In this document: piece after piece, positions 7,415 through 14,628 of the stretch
How positions within the stretch are numbered: the stretch's first letter is position 1
How the letters are laid out: every line of letters begins with the position of its first letter
IMG/VR virus record: IMGVR_UViG_3300046457_000194
Location: 1-45,910 of that record
DNA from: a virus
Length of the DNA: 45,910 nt
Direction: 5' to 3' (one strand)
The notes under the pieces: model-generated
What the model was told of the DNA's origin: nothing
The model's database searches: none
Seen by the model: only the letters and a program-made list of their open reading frames with translations
Position numbers and translations under genes: made by a program

Positions 7415-8150
7415 CGAAACCGAAATTCAAGCAGTCACCGCAGTCGCACCGTTCAACGGCAAGACGATTACCGTCAACCTGCCCGACGAAGCCGCGCTGC
7501 AGGCGCAAGTCGATGCGGCCGTCGCGACCGCCGAGAGCTACACCATCGACTGCGTCGAAGTGCTGGCACTAGCGAACGATGACCTGCGCTCGATCGCGAC
7601 CGCCGTCAAGGACATGGATGCGCTGCGCACGACGTTCGTGAAGCCGCTCAACGATGAAGTCAAGATCATCAATGACCTGTTCCGCCCCTACACCGCCGGG
7701 CTGACGCAAGCGCGCGCCATTCTGGAGCCGAAAATTCTCGCGTTCCAGCGCGAAGAAGCCGCCCGCGTGCGTGAAGAGCAGCGCATCGCCAACGAGAAGG
7801 CCGCCGCCGAGCGCCGCAAGCTCGAAGAACAGGCGAAGGCCGCCGCACAGACTGGCGACGAAGAGACGGCGTCGGCGCTCGCCGTCGCGGCCGAAGTGAT
7901 GGTCGCGCCCGTCGTGCAATCGACCGTCACCACCAAGGGCACCGGCACGAGCGCGCGCTCGACGTGGAGCGCCGAAGTCGAGAACCTGCACGAGCTCGTG
8001 AAGTACGTCGCGGCCAATCCGCAGTTCATCGGCCTGCTGGCGGCGAACGCGACGGCGCTCAACGCTCAGGCGAAGTCGCTCAAAGGCGCGATGCAGATTC
8101 CGGGCGTCAAGGCAGTCGAAAAAGTCGGCTTGGCGGTGCGCCGCAGCTAA
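7401..8150 (+). CDS. Coiled-coil protein of recombination operon
   Basis: The 249-residue protein has a folded N-terminal part (about 1-95) and a strongly charged coiled coil at about 105-155 with repeated Glu-Arg-Lys heptads. A C-terminal domain (about 185-249) ends in VGLAVRRS. A GGAG ribosome site lies in the exonuclease gene. It sits between the exonuclease and SSB genes and is followed by a strong terminator. The family is not recognised; an accessory role in recombination is suggested only by position. Confidence 0.75.
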   Translation: MTNINETEIQAVTAVAPFNGKTITVNLPDEAALQAQVDAAVATAESYTIDCVEVLALANDDLRSIATAVKDMDALRTTFVKPLNDEVKIINDLFRPYTAGLTQARAILEPKILAFQREEAARVREEQRIANEKAAAERRKLEEQAKAAAQTGDEETASALAVAAEVMVAPVVQSTVTTKGTGTSARSTWSAEVENLHELVKYVAANPQFIGLLAANATALNAQAKSLKGAMQIPGVKAVEKVGLAVRRS

Positions 8151-8157
8151 TCCACAC

Positions 8158-8182
8158 GCGGCCCGTTCGCGGGCCGCTTTTT
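8158..8182 (+). terminator. Rho-independent terminator
   Basis: An 8-bp GC stem GCGGCCCG/CGGGCCGC closes a TTCG tetraloop and is followed by five T residues. It ends the bet-exonuclease transcript, or attenuates reading into ssb 14 bases later. Confidence 0.85.
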
Positions 8183-8195
8183 CTCGAGAAACATC

Positions 8196-8675
8196 ATGGC
8201 ATCCGTCAATAAAGTCATCCTCGTCGGCAATCTCGGCGCCGACCCGGAAACGCGCTATCTGCCGAGCGGCGACGCCGTCGCCAACATTCGTCTCGCGACG
8301 ACCGACCGCTACAAAGACAAGGCAAGCGGCGAGATGAAAGAGCTCACCGAATGGCACCGCGTTTCGTTTTTCGGGCGTCTCGCTGAGATCGTCAACGAGT
8401 ACCTGAAGAAAGGCGCGAGCGTCTACATCGAAGGCCGCATTCGCACGCGCAAGTGGACGGATCAGAGCGGGCAAGAGCGCTACTCGACCGATATCGTTGC
8501 CGACCAGATGCAGATGCTCGGCGGCGGCAAGCGCGAAGGCGGCGAAGGCGGCGGATACGAGCGAAGCAGCTCGCCGCGCGCGCAGCAGGGCCAAGGCGGC
8601 GGCCAGCCGCGCAATCAGCAGCGCGCGCCAAGCGGCAGCGGATTTGATGAGATGGATGACGATATTCCCTTCTGA
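8196..8675 (+). CDS. ssb: Single-stranded DNA-binding protein
   Basis: The 159-residue protein is a full-length SSB. The OB-fold (about 1-110) begins [20 protein letters not shown] and contains [13 protein letters not shown] and [12 protein letters not shown] Gly/Gln-rich linker follows, and the protein ends in the acidic tip DDDIPF that recruits repair and replication partners. It binds single strands for phage replication and Bet-mediated annealing. It follows a terminator by 14 bases, so it may be expressed partly by read-through or from a promoter not recognised here. Confidence 0.97.
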   Translation: MASVNKVILVGNLGADPETRYLPSGDAVANIRLATTDRYKDKASGEMKELTEWHRVSFFGRLAEIVNEYLKKGASVYIEGRIRTRKWTDQSGQERYSTDIVADQMQMLGGGKREGGEGGGYERSSSPRAQQGQGGGQPRNQQRAPSGSGFDEMDDDIPF

Positions 8676-8723
8676 TTCGTAGTACTAATAACCCACAACC
8701 CACCCATAAAGGAAGTTCGCAAC

Positions 8724-9161
8724 ATGGCACGAGTAGCAAAGGCAGCAAAGGCGAAGCGTTACGCGATCAATTCGGCGCAGGCAGCATATGCAGCCGGTTT
8801 TCTGACCGCCGCGCAGCAGTACAAGGGCATTCTCGTGAACGGCGCGCGCTCGTTCGGCGATGCGGTCGATCAGTTCCAGAAGATCGAAAGCAGCGTGGCC
8901 GAAATCGCGAAAAAGCACATCACGGCCGATTTGACGACGCAAGGCGCGAAGCTCGACGGCTTCGACTTCCAGCTCGAAAACACGCCGAAGGGTCTGTTCA
9001 TCGAGCTCGTGCCGGTTCAGATCCCTCCGCAAGTGCAAGCTCAGCTTGCCGAGCAGCAGAAGCAGGTAGCAGCCGCCAAGAAGGCAGCCCCGGCCGCCCC
9101 GCTCGCCCCGGCCGTCGTCAAGCGCCCGACCATGAAGCGCGCGCTCGCCGCAGCGAAGTAA
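8724..9161 (+). CDS. Hypothetical protein with Ala/Lys-rich ends
   Basis: The 145-residue protein starts with a basic Ala/Lys-rich stretch and has a conserved-looking centre (KKHITADLTTQGAKLDGF, then ENTPKGLFIELVPVQ). It ends in another Ala/Pro/Lys-rich tail. An AAGGA ribosome site is well placed. No family is recognised. It continues the early operon between ssb and an HNH-like gene. Confidence 0.65.
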   Translation: MARVAKAAKAKRYAINSAQAAYAAGFLTAAQQYKGILVNGARSFGDAVDQFQKIESSVAEIAKKHITADLTTQGAKLDGFDFQLENTPKGLFIELVPVQIPPQVQAQLAEQQKQVAAAKKAAPAAPLAPAVVKRPTMKRALAAAK

Positions 9162-9167
9162 GGCCCA

Positions 9168-9443
9168 ATGTACCGCTCTGAGGCGTATCTCGCGCTCGTG
9201 CGCAGCCTGCCGTGTGCGCAGTGCGGCGCGATGCCCTCAGAGGCGGCACATTCAAACCTGCTGATCCACGGTAAGGGCCGCAGCATCAAGGCAAGCGACG
9301 CGGCGACGTTCCCGCTCTGCAAGCCGTGCCATACGCACTTCGATCAGGGCGGCGTCCCGAGCGAAGAAGCCGAGGCGCTCACGCACCAGTGGATCGCGGA
9401 CACCCATATTCGGCTCATCGAGCTCGGACGAATCAAGTTTTGA
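9168..9443 (+). CDS. HNH/DUF968-like zinc protein
   Basis: The 91-residue protein has a CAQCG pair near the N-terminus, an AAHSN segment, then GKGRSIKASD and PLCKPCHTHFDQGG. This Cys-x-x-Cys, His, Cys-x-x-Cys-His pattern is typical of small phage nucleases of the HNH, Ref or DUF968 type that act on recombination intermediates. The exact family cannot be decided by eye. The gene is only six bases after its neighbour. Confidence 0.75.
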   Translation: MYRSEAYLALVRSLPCAQCGAMPSEAAHSNLLIHGKGRSIKASDAATFPLCKPCHTHFDQGGVPSEEAEALTHQWIADTHIRLIELGRIKF

Positions 9444-9452
9444 AGGAAAGCA

Positions 9453-9758
9453 ATGCGAACGCTGGACGCAATCGAGCGCGACCTGAGAGCCGCATATGAC
9501 GTGCAAGATCCACTCGTCGCGCAATTGAATGAAGCCGTGCGCGGAGCACGCGAAGGCAAGCCGCCGCTTTCGGCGTCCGAATACGACGACCTGAAGCACC
9601 GCGTCGATTCCGCGCGCGGACGGGTTCAGGCGCTTATCAACGAGCGCAAGCGCACGCGCGCGGCAAACCGCGCAGGCAGCACCACCGAAGAAATTGACAA
9701 GGCGATCGAGCTGCTCAAACGCAGCGGCTTTGTCGTCGTACATGGGAAAGCAGAATGA
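9453..9758 (+). CDS. Hypothetical helical protein, 101 aa
   Basis: The product is mainly helical and charged, with a segment rich in Arg and Glu at about 40-70 that could form a coiled coil. A short C-terminal strand (SGFVVVHGK) ends it. An AAGGA ribosome site precedes the ATG, and the end overlaps the next start by ATGA. No family is recognised. Confidence 0.65.
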   Translation: MRTLDAIERDLRAAYDVQDPLVAQLNEAVRGAREGKPPLSASEYDDLKHRVDSARGRVQALINERKRTRAANRAGSTTEEIDKAIELLKRSGFVVVHGKAE

Positions 9759-10138
9759 CGATCCAATTCAACAGACCCGGCGAAATCACAGCAAACGACG
9801 TCGCGAGCGTCGGGCGCTACGTGACGCCCGCGCCCGACGTAGCGATCGCCGGGCCGATTACCGGCTTCAAAGTGAAGAAAGGGCGCAAGCACAGCCACTA
9901 TTACAAGGCGTGCCCGTTCGATGAAATCGACTTCTACCGCATTGTGCTTCTGTTCGGCATCACAGACCCATGTGTTCAGCATGCTCTGAAGAAGTTGCTC
10001 GTCGTCGGCGGGCGTGGCAGCAAAGACGCCGATCAAGACGTTCAGGACGTCATCGACACGATGGAGCGCTGGAAAGAAATGCGCGCCGAAGAAGAAAACG
10101 CCCGCATGTTCGCCGAAGTAGCACACACGCAGCAGTGA
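9755..10138 (+). CDS. Hypothetical protein, 127 aa
   Basis: The start overlaps the previous stop (ATGA). The N-terminal half has strands around VAIAGPITGFKVKKG and a HSHYYKACPFDEIDFYRI motif; the C-terminal half is helical (DVQDVIDTMERWKEMRAEEE). The proline, aromatic and acidic pattern looks like a folded protein, but I do not recognise a family. It lies in the early operon of small unknown genes. Confidence 0.65.
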   Translation: MTIQFNRPGEITANDVASVGRYVTPAPDVAIAGPITGFKVKKGRKHSHYYKACPFDEIDFYRIVLLFGITDPCVQHALKKLLVVGGRGSKDADQDVQDVIDTMERWKEMRAEEENARMFAEVAHTQQ

Positions 10139-10145
10139 TCCCATA

Positions 10146-10165
10146 GGACCGGCCCGCGCCGGTCC
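10146..10165 (+). other. GC hairpin between early genes
   Basis: GGACCGGC and GCCGGTCC form an 8-bp perfect stem around a CCGC loop. There is no T tract, so it is more likely a message-processing or stability hairpin, or a weak terminator. Confidence 0.5.
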
Positions 10166-10187
10166 CATACCCGCACCAGAGTCAGAA

Positions 10188-10718
10188 ATGCCCGTCAGCA
10201 AGAAACGCAAGTCCGGCAAGCGCGCGCCCGGCGCCGCGATCCAAAAGTACGTCATGGCGAAGATGCAGCGCGAGCACGCGCACAACGTCAGGCGCAACAC
10301 CCTGCCCTTTTCGCACCCGTTCAATTCGTTCGCGATGGATCAGGTGTTCGGGCCAGTCGAGGCGATCATCCACGGAATCGCGGAGACGGGCGAAGTCCAC
10401 ACGCATCAAGGCGACCCGGTTTTCTTTCATGAGAAAGAAGGCATTTGGTTCCCTATCGCGCCGACACTGCGCGATATGTGCACGACATTCGAAATTGCCG
10501 GGCGCAGTCTCGGCGTCGAGCCGCAGATCCAAGGCGTGCAGCAGCTAATCAAGAAGCTGCACTACGGCATGCCGCTGGAGAAGCGCGATACGGACGCTGC
10601 GCTAGAATCGCTGCGCTGGATGCGGGAATTCACGCTGCCACTCACCCCCGCGCAAATGTCGGGCTTCCTGCGATCGACGCAGATCAAAGTGGAGCTCGAC
10701 AGGCAGCTCACACACTGA
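10188..10718 (+). CDS. Hypothetical early protein, 176 aa
   Basis: The protein begins with a very basic tail (KKRKSGKRAPG), suggesting nucleic-acid contact. The body includes FGPVEAIIHGIAETGEV, a WFPIAPTLRDMCTTFE stretch and LRWMREFTLPLTPAQM. It is weakly reminiscent of phage proteins that precede late-early functions, but no family is recognised. The ribosome site is weak. It is followed after six bases by a gene with a signal peptide. Confidence 0.65.
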   Translation: MPVSKKRKSGKRAPGAAIQKYVMAKMQREHAHNVRRNTLPFSHPFNSFAMDQVFGPVEAIIHGIAETGEVHTHQGDPVFFHEKEGIWFPIAPTLRDMCTTFEIAGRSLGVEPQIQGVQQLIKKLHYGMPLEKRDTDAALESLRWMREFTLPLTPAQMSGFLRSTQIKVELDRQLTH

Positions 10719-10724
10719 CAAAAC

Positions 10725-11069
10725 ATGAAAAAGCTCCTGTTCGCCCTTTTGCTCACCGCCGCCCCGATTGCCGCACTCGCGTACAAGATTCCCATCCGGA
10801 CAGACGCAAACGGCCACTACATCGGGTATTTCAAGCGGCTCGACGCGGAAGGGACGGGGCTGATTCTCACAAACATTCCATGCCCTACCCCGCAATACGC
10901 AGACCGATCCGTCGCGGTTGAGTACGCCAGCGGCGCGCGCGCGCGGCGCGGCTGCTGGAAGGCAGATGCTCAGGGGCAAGGCGGCATCATGATCTATTAC
11001 ACCAACGGCACGAATCAGCATGACTGGCTTAACCGATACCACTACGTTGACGAAGTCCCCATCCTCTAA
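10725..11069 (+). CDS. Small exported protein
   Basis: The 114-residue protein opens with a clear signal peptide: a KK start, a hydrophobic run FALLLTAAPIAALA and likely cleavage before Tyr20. The mature part is about 95 residues with two cysteines (near residues 53 and 84) that could form a disulfide in the periplasm. It is expressed with the early genes, so it could alter the envelope of the infected cell or lysogen. No family is recognised and function is unknown. Confidence 0.7.
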   Translation: MKKLLFALLLTAAPIAALAYKIPIRTDANGHYIGYFKRLDAEGTGLILTNIPCPTPQYADRSVAVEYASGARARRGCWKADAQGQGGIMIYYTNGTNQHDWLNRYHYVDEVPIL

Positions 11070-11289
11070 ATCCGCGATCGCCGTCTACGGATGCCACAAC
11101 AAGCCGCGCGAGCCCAAGACGTATCTCGCTCAGGACGGATACACCGAGCCTGTCGATCTAGGTTGGGGCAATTTGCACCGCGCGGCACGCTGGATCGAAG
11201 TGAAGCCCGTTATGAGCCTGCCATGCGCTTACGACCACGCGGCAACTGATCCACGCTGCGCGGCGTGCAAGAACATGCCGACGAAATGA
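11020..11289 (+). CDS. Hypothetical protein with C-terminal Cys cluster
   Basis: This frame overlaps the exported protein gene by 50 bases if the ATG at 11020 is used; a TTG at 11047 would reduce the overlap and starts closer to the recognisable part. The product has a YGCHN segment, a WGNLHRAARWIEV motif and a C-terminal CAYDHAATDPRCAACKN cluster that could bind zinc. It ends the operon before an operator-rich gap. No family is recognised. Confidence 0.55.
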   Translation: MTGLTDTTTLTKSPSSKSAIAVYGCHNKPREPKTYLAQDGYTEPVDLGWGNLHRAARWIEVKPVMSLPCAYDHAATDPRCAACKNMPTK

Positions 11290-11331
11290 GCGGCACCGCA
11301 CACTTGAGGTAAAGAAACAACGTGTAACTTT

Positions 11332-11342
11332 ATCTCTCAGGT
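11332..11342. promoter_or_regulatory. Operator, 11.3 kb promoter
   Basis: ATCTCTCAGGT matches the ACCT-N3-AGGT palindrome at seven of eight positions and abuts the -35 hexamer of the promoter at 11342-11370. Confidence 0.5.
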
Positions 11343-11370
11343 TGAGTTTTTTACCTGACAAGCTCATAAT
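11342..11370 (+). promoter_or_regulatory. Promoter of the 11.4-13.1 kb operon
   Basis: TTGAGT (11342-11347) and CATAAT (11365-11370) are 17 bases apart, a convincing sigma70 promoter. Two operator-like sites overlap its -35 and fill its spacer. The first gene starts 52 bases downstream with an AGGA ribosome site. Confidence 0.7.
11353..11363. promoter_or_regulatory. Operator in promoter spacer
   Basis: ACCTGACAAGC has a perfect left half and GAC centre of the operator consensus, with two mismatches in the right half. It lies entirely between the -35 and -10 elements, so binding would block the promoter. Confidence 0.5.
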
Positions 11371-11421
11371 TTCCCTCGCCAGTAAATCAAAAGCGCGACC
11401 GCGCAACAGACGAGGAAAACA

Positions 11422-12213
11422 ATGGGCATCACCAGCGAACACCTGACGGCGATTGACGAACTGCGCGCTCAACACGCGCGCATCGTGGAACTCGAAGCGC
11501 AACTCGCCGCGACGAAGAAAGACCTGATCGACGCACGTCAGCACGAGAAAGCCATTCGGCTGGATGAGCGCCAGAAAGCGGCCGCCGCAATCGAACAAGC
11601 GATGGAGAACGGCGCACTCGCGAAGAACGCGCCCGAGTCGTCGGCAAATTGGCTGTGCGACTTCTGGATGAAGGGCTTCAACAGCGCGGCAGACAAGCGG
11701 AGCCTGCAGCGTGCCGCCGATCACCGCCGCCGTCTATCGAACGAGCTCGACACCGTGCTCGATGACATTCGCCCCGCAATCGAGCATGTCCTCGCGAACC
11801 GCGAAGAATTCGGCGCCGATATCGGCCAGCGCATCGCGCCGATCATCTCCGACTACTTCCTGAAGGCATACGCGGCCGCGCCGCGCGTAGTGCGCGATCC
11901 GCACGCGCCCGGCGGCGCCGAGCTCGTCCACTTCACCGTCACCGCTACCAAGCACCTTTCGCACGGCACGCGGATCGACGTTTCGACCAACGAGGAAGCG
12001 CGCGGCTACGTCATCGAAATCACGAACGAAGCGCTGCCGAATGGCAAGCAAAAAATCAGCGTTCTTCAGGAAACGTTCGGTGAGATCCTCGCGATCATCG
12101 CGGAGCTCACCGGCCTTACGCTGCCCGGCGGCGTCAAGATCGAGCTCGACGGCAAGACGCTCGTCCTGCGCGCTCCCGAAGTCCTGATGATCGGCAACGC
12201 CAATATCGAATGA
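11422..12213 (+). CDS. Hypothetical coiled-coil protein, 263 aa
   Basis: The N-terminal 70 residues form a likely coiled coil (HARIVELEAQLAATKKDLID). Then come a WLCDFWMKGF motif, a helical region, and a C-terminal beta-rich domain from about residue 165 (strands around LVHFTVTATKHLS, GYVIEITNEAL, KIELDGKTLVL). The gene starts an operator-controlled operon and overlaps the next gene by ATGA. No family is recognised. Confidence 0.7.
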   Translation: MGITSEHLTAIDELRAQHARIVELEAQLAATKKDLIDARQHEKAIRLDERQKAAAAIEQAMENGALAKNAPESSANWLCDFWMKGFNSAADKRSLQRAADHRRRLSNELDTVLDDIRPAIEHVLANREEFGADIGQRIAPIISDYFLKAYAAAPRVVRDPHAPGGAELVHFTVTATKHLSHGTRIDVSTNEEARGYVIEITNEALPNGKQKISVLQETFGEILAIIAELTGLTLPGGVKIELDGKTLVLRAPEVLMIGNANIE

Positions 12214-12407
12214 GTCAGGCCAAGTGCCGCCTGTTCGGGCATCGGCGTCCGGACAGGCATACACAGGTTTTCGAAACGCCGACCGCCTCGATCTACCAGT
12301 GCCCGCGCTGTGGCGCGGCGGTGAAGCGCGATCCATCCGGCGTGAGCACCGTGCGACGCGCGGCCGTCGCGCAGGGCTCTTTCCCCTCTCCTATCAATTC
12401 TCAATGA
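12210..12407 (+). CDS. DUF1660-like zinc protein
   Basis: The 65-residue product has the DUF1660 pattern: an N-terminal KCRLFGHRRP followed by YQCPRCGAAVKR, giving a Cys, His, Cys-x-x-Cys zinc site. Such small proteins are common in temperate phages and have no known role. It is coupled to both neighbours by ATGA overlaps, which supports it over a longer reading of the phosphatase frame through the same bases. Confidence 0.7.
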   Translation: MSQAKCRLFGHRRPDRHTQVFETPTASIYQCPRCGAAVKRDPSGVSTVRRAAVAQGSFPSPINSQ

Positions 12408-13126
12408 CTCAACACGTCAAGCGCTTCGAGCGCAACACCGCCGGGCGCGACTTTGTCGTCGGCGACATTCACGGCTGTTTCGAGGCGCTCGCCGACTGCC
12501 TGAAGCAGATCGGCTTCGATGACACGCGCGACCGCCTCTTTAGCGTCGGCGACTTGGTCGATCGCGGCCCGGCGTCCGAGCAGGCGCTCGAATGGATCGC
12601 AAAGCCGTGGTTCCATGCGGTGCGCGGCAATCACGAGGAAATGGCGATCATGTTCGCCACCGGCAACATGCGCACGGACGTCTATCTCGCGAACGGCGGC
12701 GCATGGTTCGTCGGCATGGACAACAATGAGCAATTCCCCTTCGTGGACGCCTTCGACAAGCTGCCGTATGCGATCGAAGTCGAGACGGACAAGGGGCTTG
12801 TCGGCATCGTGCATGCTGAATGCCCGTTCGTGCGCTGGAGCGATATCGAGCCCGCGCTCGCGAGCGAGAACGGTGAGACGTTCAAGCAGATGCTCGTCTG
12901 GAGCCGTGATCGCATCGACAGCGGCGATCAGCGCCCGGTTCTCGGCGTCGTCGCGGTTTTCGTTGGGCACACGCCGCAGGCTGAGCCGGTTCGGCTCGGC
13001 AACGTGTTCTACATCGATACGGGCGCATGCTTCCGTCAATACGGCGTGCTCACGCTCGTGAATCTCGCCGAGCTCGATCTTTCCGCCGATACTCAGGATA
13101 TGAGCCCGCGCGTATCACCGGCATGA
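12404..13126 (+). CDS. Lambda-type serine/threonine protein phosphatase
   Basis: The 240-residue enzyme has the metallophosphatase motifs in order: GDIHG (20-24), GDLVDRGP (49-56) and RGNHE (74-78), then distal metal-binding histidines in VHAE and GHTPQ. It closely resembles the phage lambda NinI phosphatase group, which removes phosphate from Ser, Thr and Tyr residues. It should act in the host cytoplasm, perhaps reversing host kinase signalling; targets are unknown. The ATG at 12404 overlaps the previous stop. Confidence 0.93.
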   Translation: MTQHVKRFERNTAGRDFVVGDIHGCFEALADCLKQIGFDDTRDRLFSVGDLVDRGPASEQALEWIAKPWFHAVRGNHEEMAIMFATGNMRTDVYLANGGAWFVGMDNNEQFPFVDAFDKLPYAIEVETDKGLVGIVHAECPFVRWSDIEPALASENGETFKQMLVWSRDRIDSGDQRPVLGVVAVFVGHTPQAEPVRLGNVFYIDTGACFRQYGVLTLVNLAELDLSADTQDMSPRVSPA

Positions 13127-13171
13127 TGCTTTTCATGCCGCAGAGCTAATATCTGAAGTATCACCTGAATC

Positions 13172-13188
13172 GGCCGCATCATGCGGCC
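13172..13188 (+). terminator. Hairpin after phosphatase gene
   Basis: GGCCGCA and TGCGGCC form a 7-bp stem around TCA, followed by a T-rich but interrupted CATTTCATTTC. It is a plausible but imperfect rho-independent terminator, 46 bases after the stop. Confidence 0.55.
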
Positions 13189-13218
13189 CATTTCATTTCA
13201 TCCATATCGACGCCCCCA

Positions 13219-13300
13219 TTCATACCATACCACTCATATCCATCGCATCAATGGCCGGTATGAATCATATCAGCCGCATTGTGTGACCCCACACATACCA
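13219..13300. repeat. CATACCA repeats upstream of parA (centromere candidate)
   Basis: CATACCA heptamers begin at 13221, 13226 and 13294, with variants near 13235 (CATATCC) and an inverted GGTATGAAT at 13258-13266 facing ATTCATACC at 13218-13226. The first 20 bases repeat those at 5185-5204. Repeats just before parA are typical of centromeres bound by ribbon-helix-helix partition proteins; that assignment is inference. Confidence 0.6.
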
Positions 13301-13303
13301 TAA

Positions 13304-13314
13304 ACCTGATAGGT
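13304..13314. promoter_or_regulatory. Operator at parA promoter
   Basis: ACCTGATAGGT is a perfect ACCT-N3-AGGT palindrome. It abuts a TATACT -10 hexamer (13316-13321) located 27 bases before the parA start; no good -35 is visible. It places partition under the same operator type as the immunity genes. Confidence 0.65.
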
Positions 13315-13347
13315 ATATACTCCCGCCATTCATACGGGAGACGCCAT

Positions 13348-14031
13348 ATGGCAAATATCGTGCTATTCGGGGTAGGGAAGGGCGGCACTGGTAAGTCTAC
13401 GCTTTGCCAGAACGTCGCGGCCGTGCGCGCGTCGCTGAAGTATCGCACGGCGATTTTCGATCTGGATTGGCGGCAGGCAACGACGGGCAAATGGTGCATG
13501 GAGCGCAAGACGAAGCCCGAGCTCGCGCAGATCGACGTCGCCGTTTTGCCCGAAAGAGAGCTGCCGGACGTCGAGGCGGATATCGAATATTTTGGCCTTC
13601 GCCTCAATCGGATGATGCCCGAGTACGACGATATTTTCGTCGAAGTGGGCGGTCAAGACGGCGAGCTGCTGCGCGCGGCGATGACCGTCGCGGATAAGAT
13701 CGTCGCGCCGATTATCCCGTCGCCCGCCGACTTCAACACCGTTCCGGACTTCGCGAAGCTCGTGCGCAGCTTCGACAAAAAGCTCGACGTCTCGATCGTG
13801 CTGAACGAAGCGAACGAGTCGCCAAGGCTCACGCGCGACATTGTCAAAGGCATGGAGGACTACGAGGACGCCTTCGGCCTGTACAAGACACAGATCGGCG
13901 GGCGCGTCGCGTTTAAGTACGCAATGGCGGGCGGTTGGGCCGCACATGAAATCCCGACGAAGCGCCAAGGGTTCGACGCCGCCGCCGCGCATGAAATCAA
14001 AGACCTGTATCTGGAGATTTTCGGACGATGA
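13348..14031 (+). CDS. parA: ParA-family partition ATPase
   Basis: The 227-residue protein has the deviant Walker A VGKGGTGKST (9-18) with the signature lysine, a FDLDW motif for Walker A', and a C-terminal helical end. Its size is that of the small ParF/type Ib ParA proteins, which lack an N-terminal DNA-binding domain. These ATPases move plasmid copies apart by gradients on the nucleoid. The Walker B strand reads IFVEVGG, with Glu where Asp is usual. The ATG at 13348 is used; the stop overlaps the partner gene by ATGA. Confidence 0.9.
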   Translation: MANIVLFGVGKGGTGKSTLCQNVAAVRASLKYRTAIFDLDWRQATTGKWCMERKTKPELAQIDVAVLPERELPDVEADIEYFGLRLNRMMPEYDDIFVEVGGQDGELLRAAMTVADKIVAPIIPSPADFNTVPDFAKLVRSFDKKLDVSIVLNEANESPRLTRDIVKGMEDYEDAFGLYKTQIGGRVAFKYAMAGGWAAHEIPTKRQGFDAAAAHEIKDLYLEIFGR

Positions 14032-14441
14032 ACGCTTCGATCATGAAACCGAAGAGCCGCGACGTGCTTGCAGAGTTGCAGGCGAATAACTCGATCATCC
14101 GGCGCGGCACTGCCGAACCGACTGACGAGGGCCAGGAACCGCCCGCGCCCGCGCAGACGACGATCGACACGGCCAAGCCGCCAGCAGCGGCGCCAGCGGC
14201 CGGAAAAGCGGCGAAGAACGCGAAGGGGAAGGGCGCCGAAGGCTACCCGTGGGAAGAGGCGAGTGCGCGCGTGCCGAAGGTGTTCAATCTGCGGTTCAAC
14301 GAAATCGAGTATCAGGAACTTTGGTATCTCGGCGAGACGACCCTCGGCGACTCGATGCACTCGATCGCGATGCGCGGCGCGATGAAGGAGATCCACCGGA
14401 TGCTGAAGGAGCGGGGGATAGAGCCGCCGAAGTCGCGCTAA
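14028..14441 (+). CDS. Small ParB/ParG-like ribbon-helix-helix protein
   Basis: The 137-residue protein has a flexible Ala/Pro/Lys-rich N-terminal half and a C-terminal ribbon-helix-helix-like fold at about 86-130: a strand KVFNLRFNEIEYQEL, then helices through LGDSMHSIAMRGAMKEIHRML. That architecture and the overlap with parA match centromere-binding partners that stimulate ParA through their mobile N-terminus. It probably binds the CATACCA repeats and may repress parA. Confidence 0.75.
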   Translation: MNASIMKPKSRDVLAELQANNSIIRRGTAEPTDEGQEPPAPAQTTIDTAKPPAAAPAAGKAAKNAKGKGAEGYPWEEASARVPKVFNLRFNEIEYQELWYLGETTLGDSMHSIAMRGAMKEIHRMLKERGIEPPKSR

Positions 14442-14463
14442 CCACCCCCTTGCAAGCCGCTTT

Positions 14464-14529
14464 TCGGGTTTTGACTCCCGCCTATGATGGACAACGGCTT
14501 GCGGGCGGATTCGGGTTTTGAGTCCCGCC
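14464..14529. repeat. Two inverted iterons
   Basis: TCGGGTTTTGA occurs at 14464-14474 and 14511-14521, each followed by a CCCGCC run. It is the reverse complement of the iteron core downstream, and 14511-14529 is an exact 19-base inverted copy of 14686-14704. Inverted copies beside a plasmid origin can regulate copy number by initiator-mediated pairing. Confidence 0.8.
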
Positions 14530-14544
14530 TGCTGCCTTTGATTA

Positions 14545-14566
14545 AAAAGCATTAGAAAAGCATTAG
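14545..14566. repeat. 11-bp tandem repeat in AT-rich origin segment
   Basis: AAAAGCATTAG is repeated twice head to tail, one helical turn apart, within the only AT-rich stretch of this region. This is the form of a DNA-unwinding element. Confidence 0.7.
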
Positions 14567-14610
14567 CATAAAAAGGGACGGGCCGCGATGCCTTATCTGA
14601 CAAGGCGGGA

Positions 14611-14621
14611 GCCTGAGAGGT
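14611..14621. promoter_or_regulatory. Operator-like site beside the origin
   Basis: GCCTGAGAGGT matches the ACCT-N3-AGGT palindrome at seven of eight positions. It is eight bases before the first iteron and could connect the switch protein to replication, but one such match by chance is plausible. Confidence 0.35.
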
Positions 14622-14628
14622 GCGTGAC

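Noticed and set aside
12224-12403. N-terminal extension of the phosphatase
   Set aside because: It is an Arg-rich shadow of the DUF1660-like gene, whose stop overlaps the ATG at 12404.
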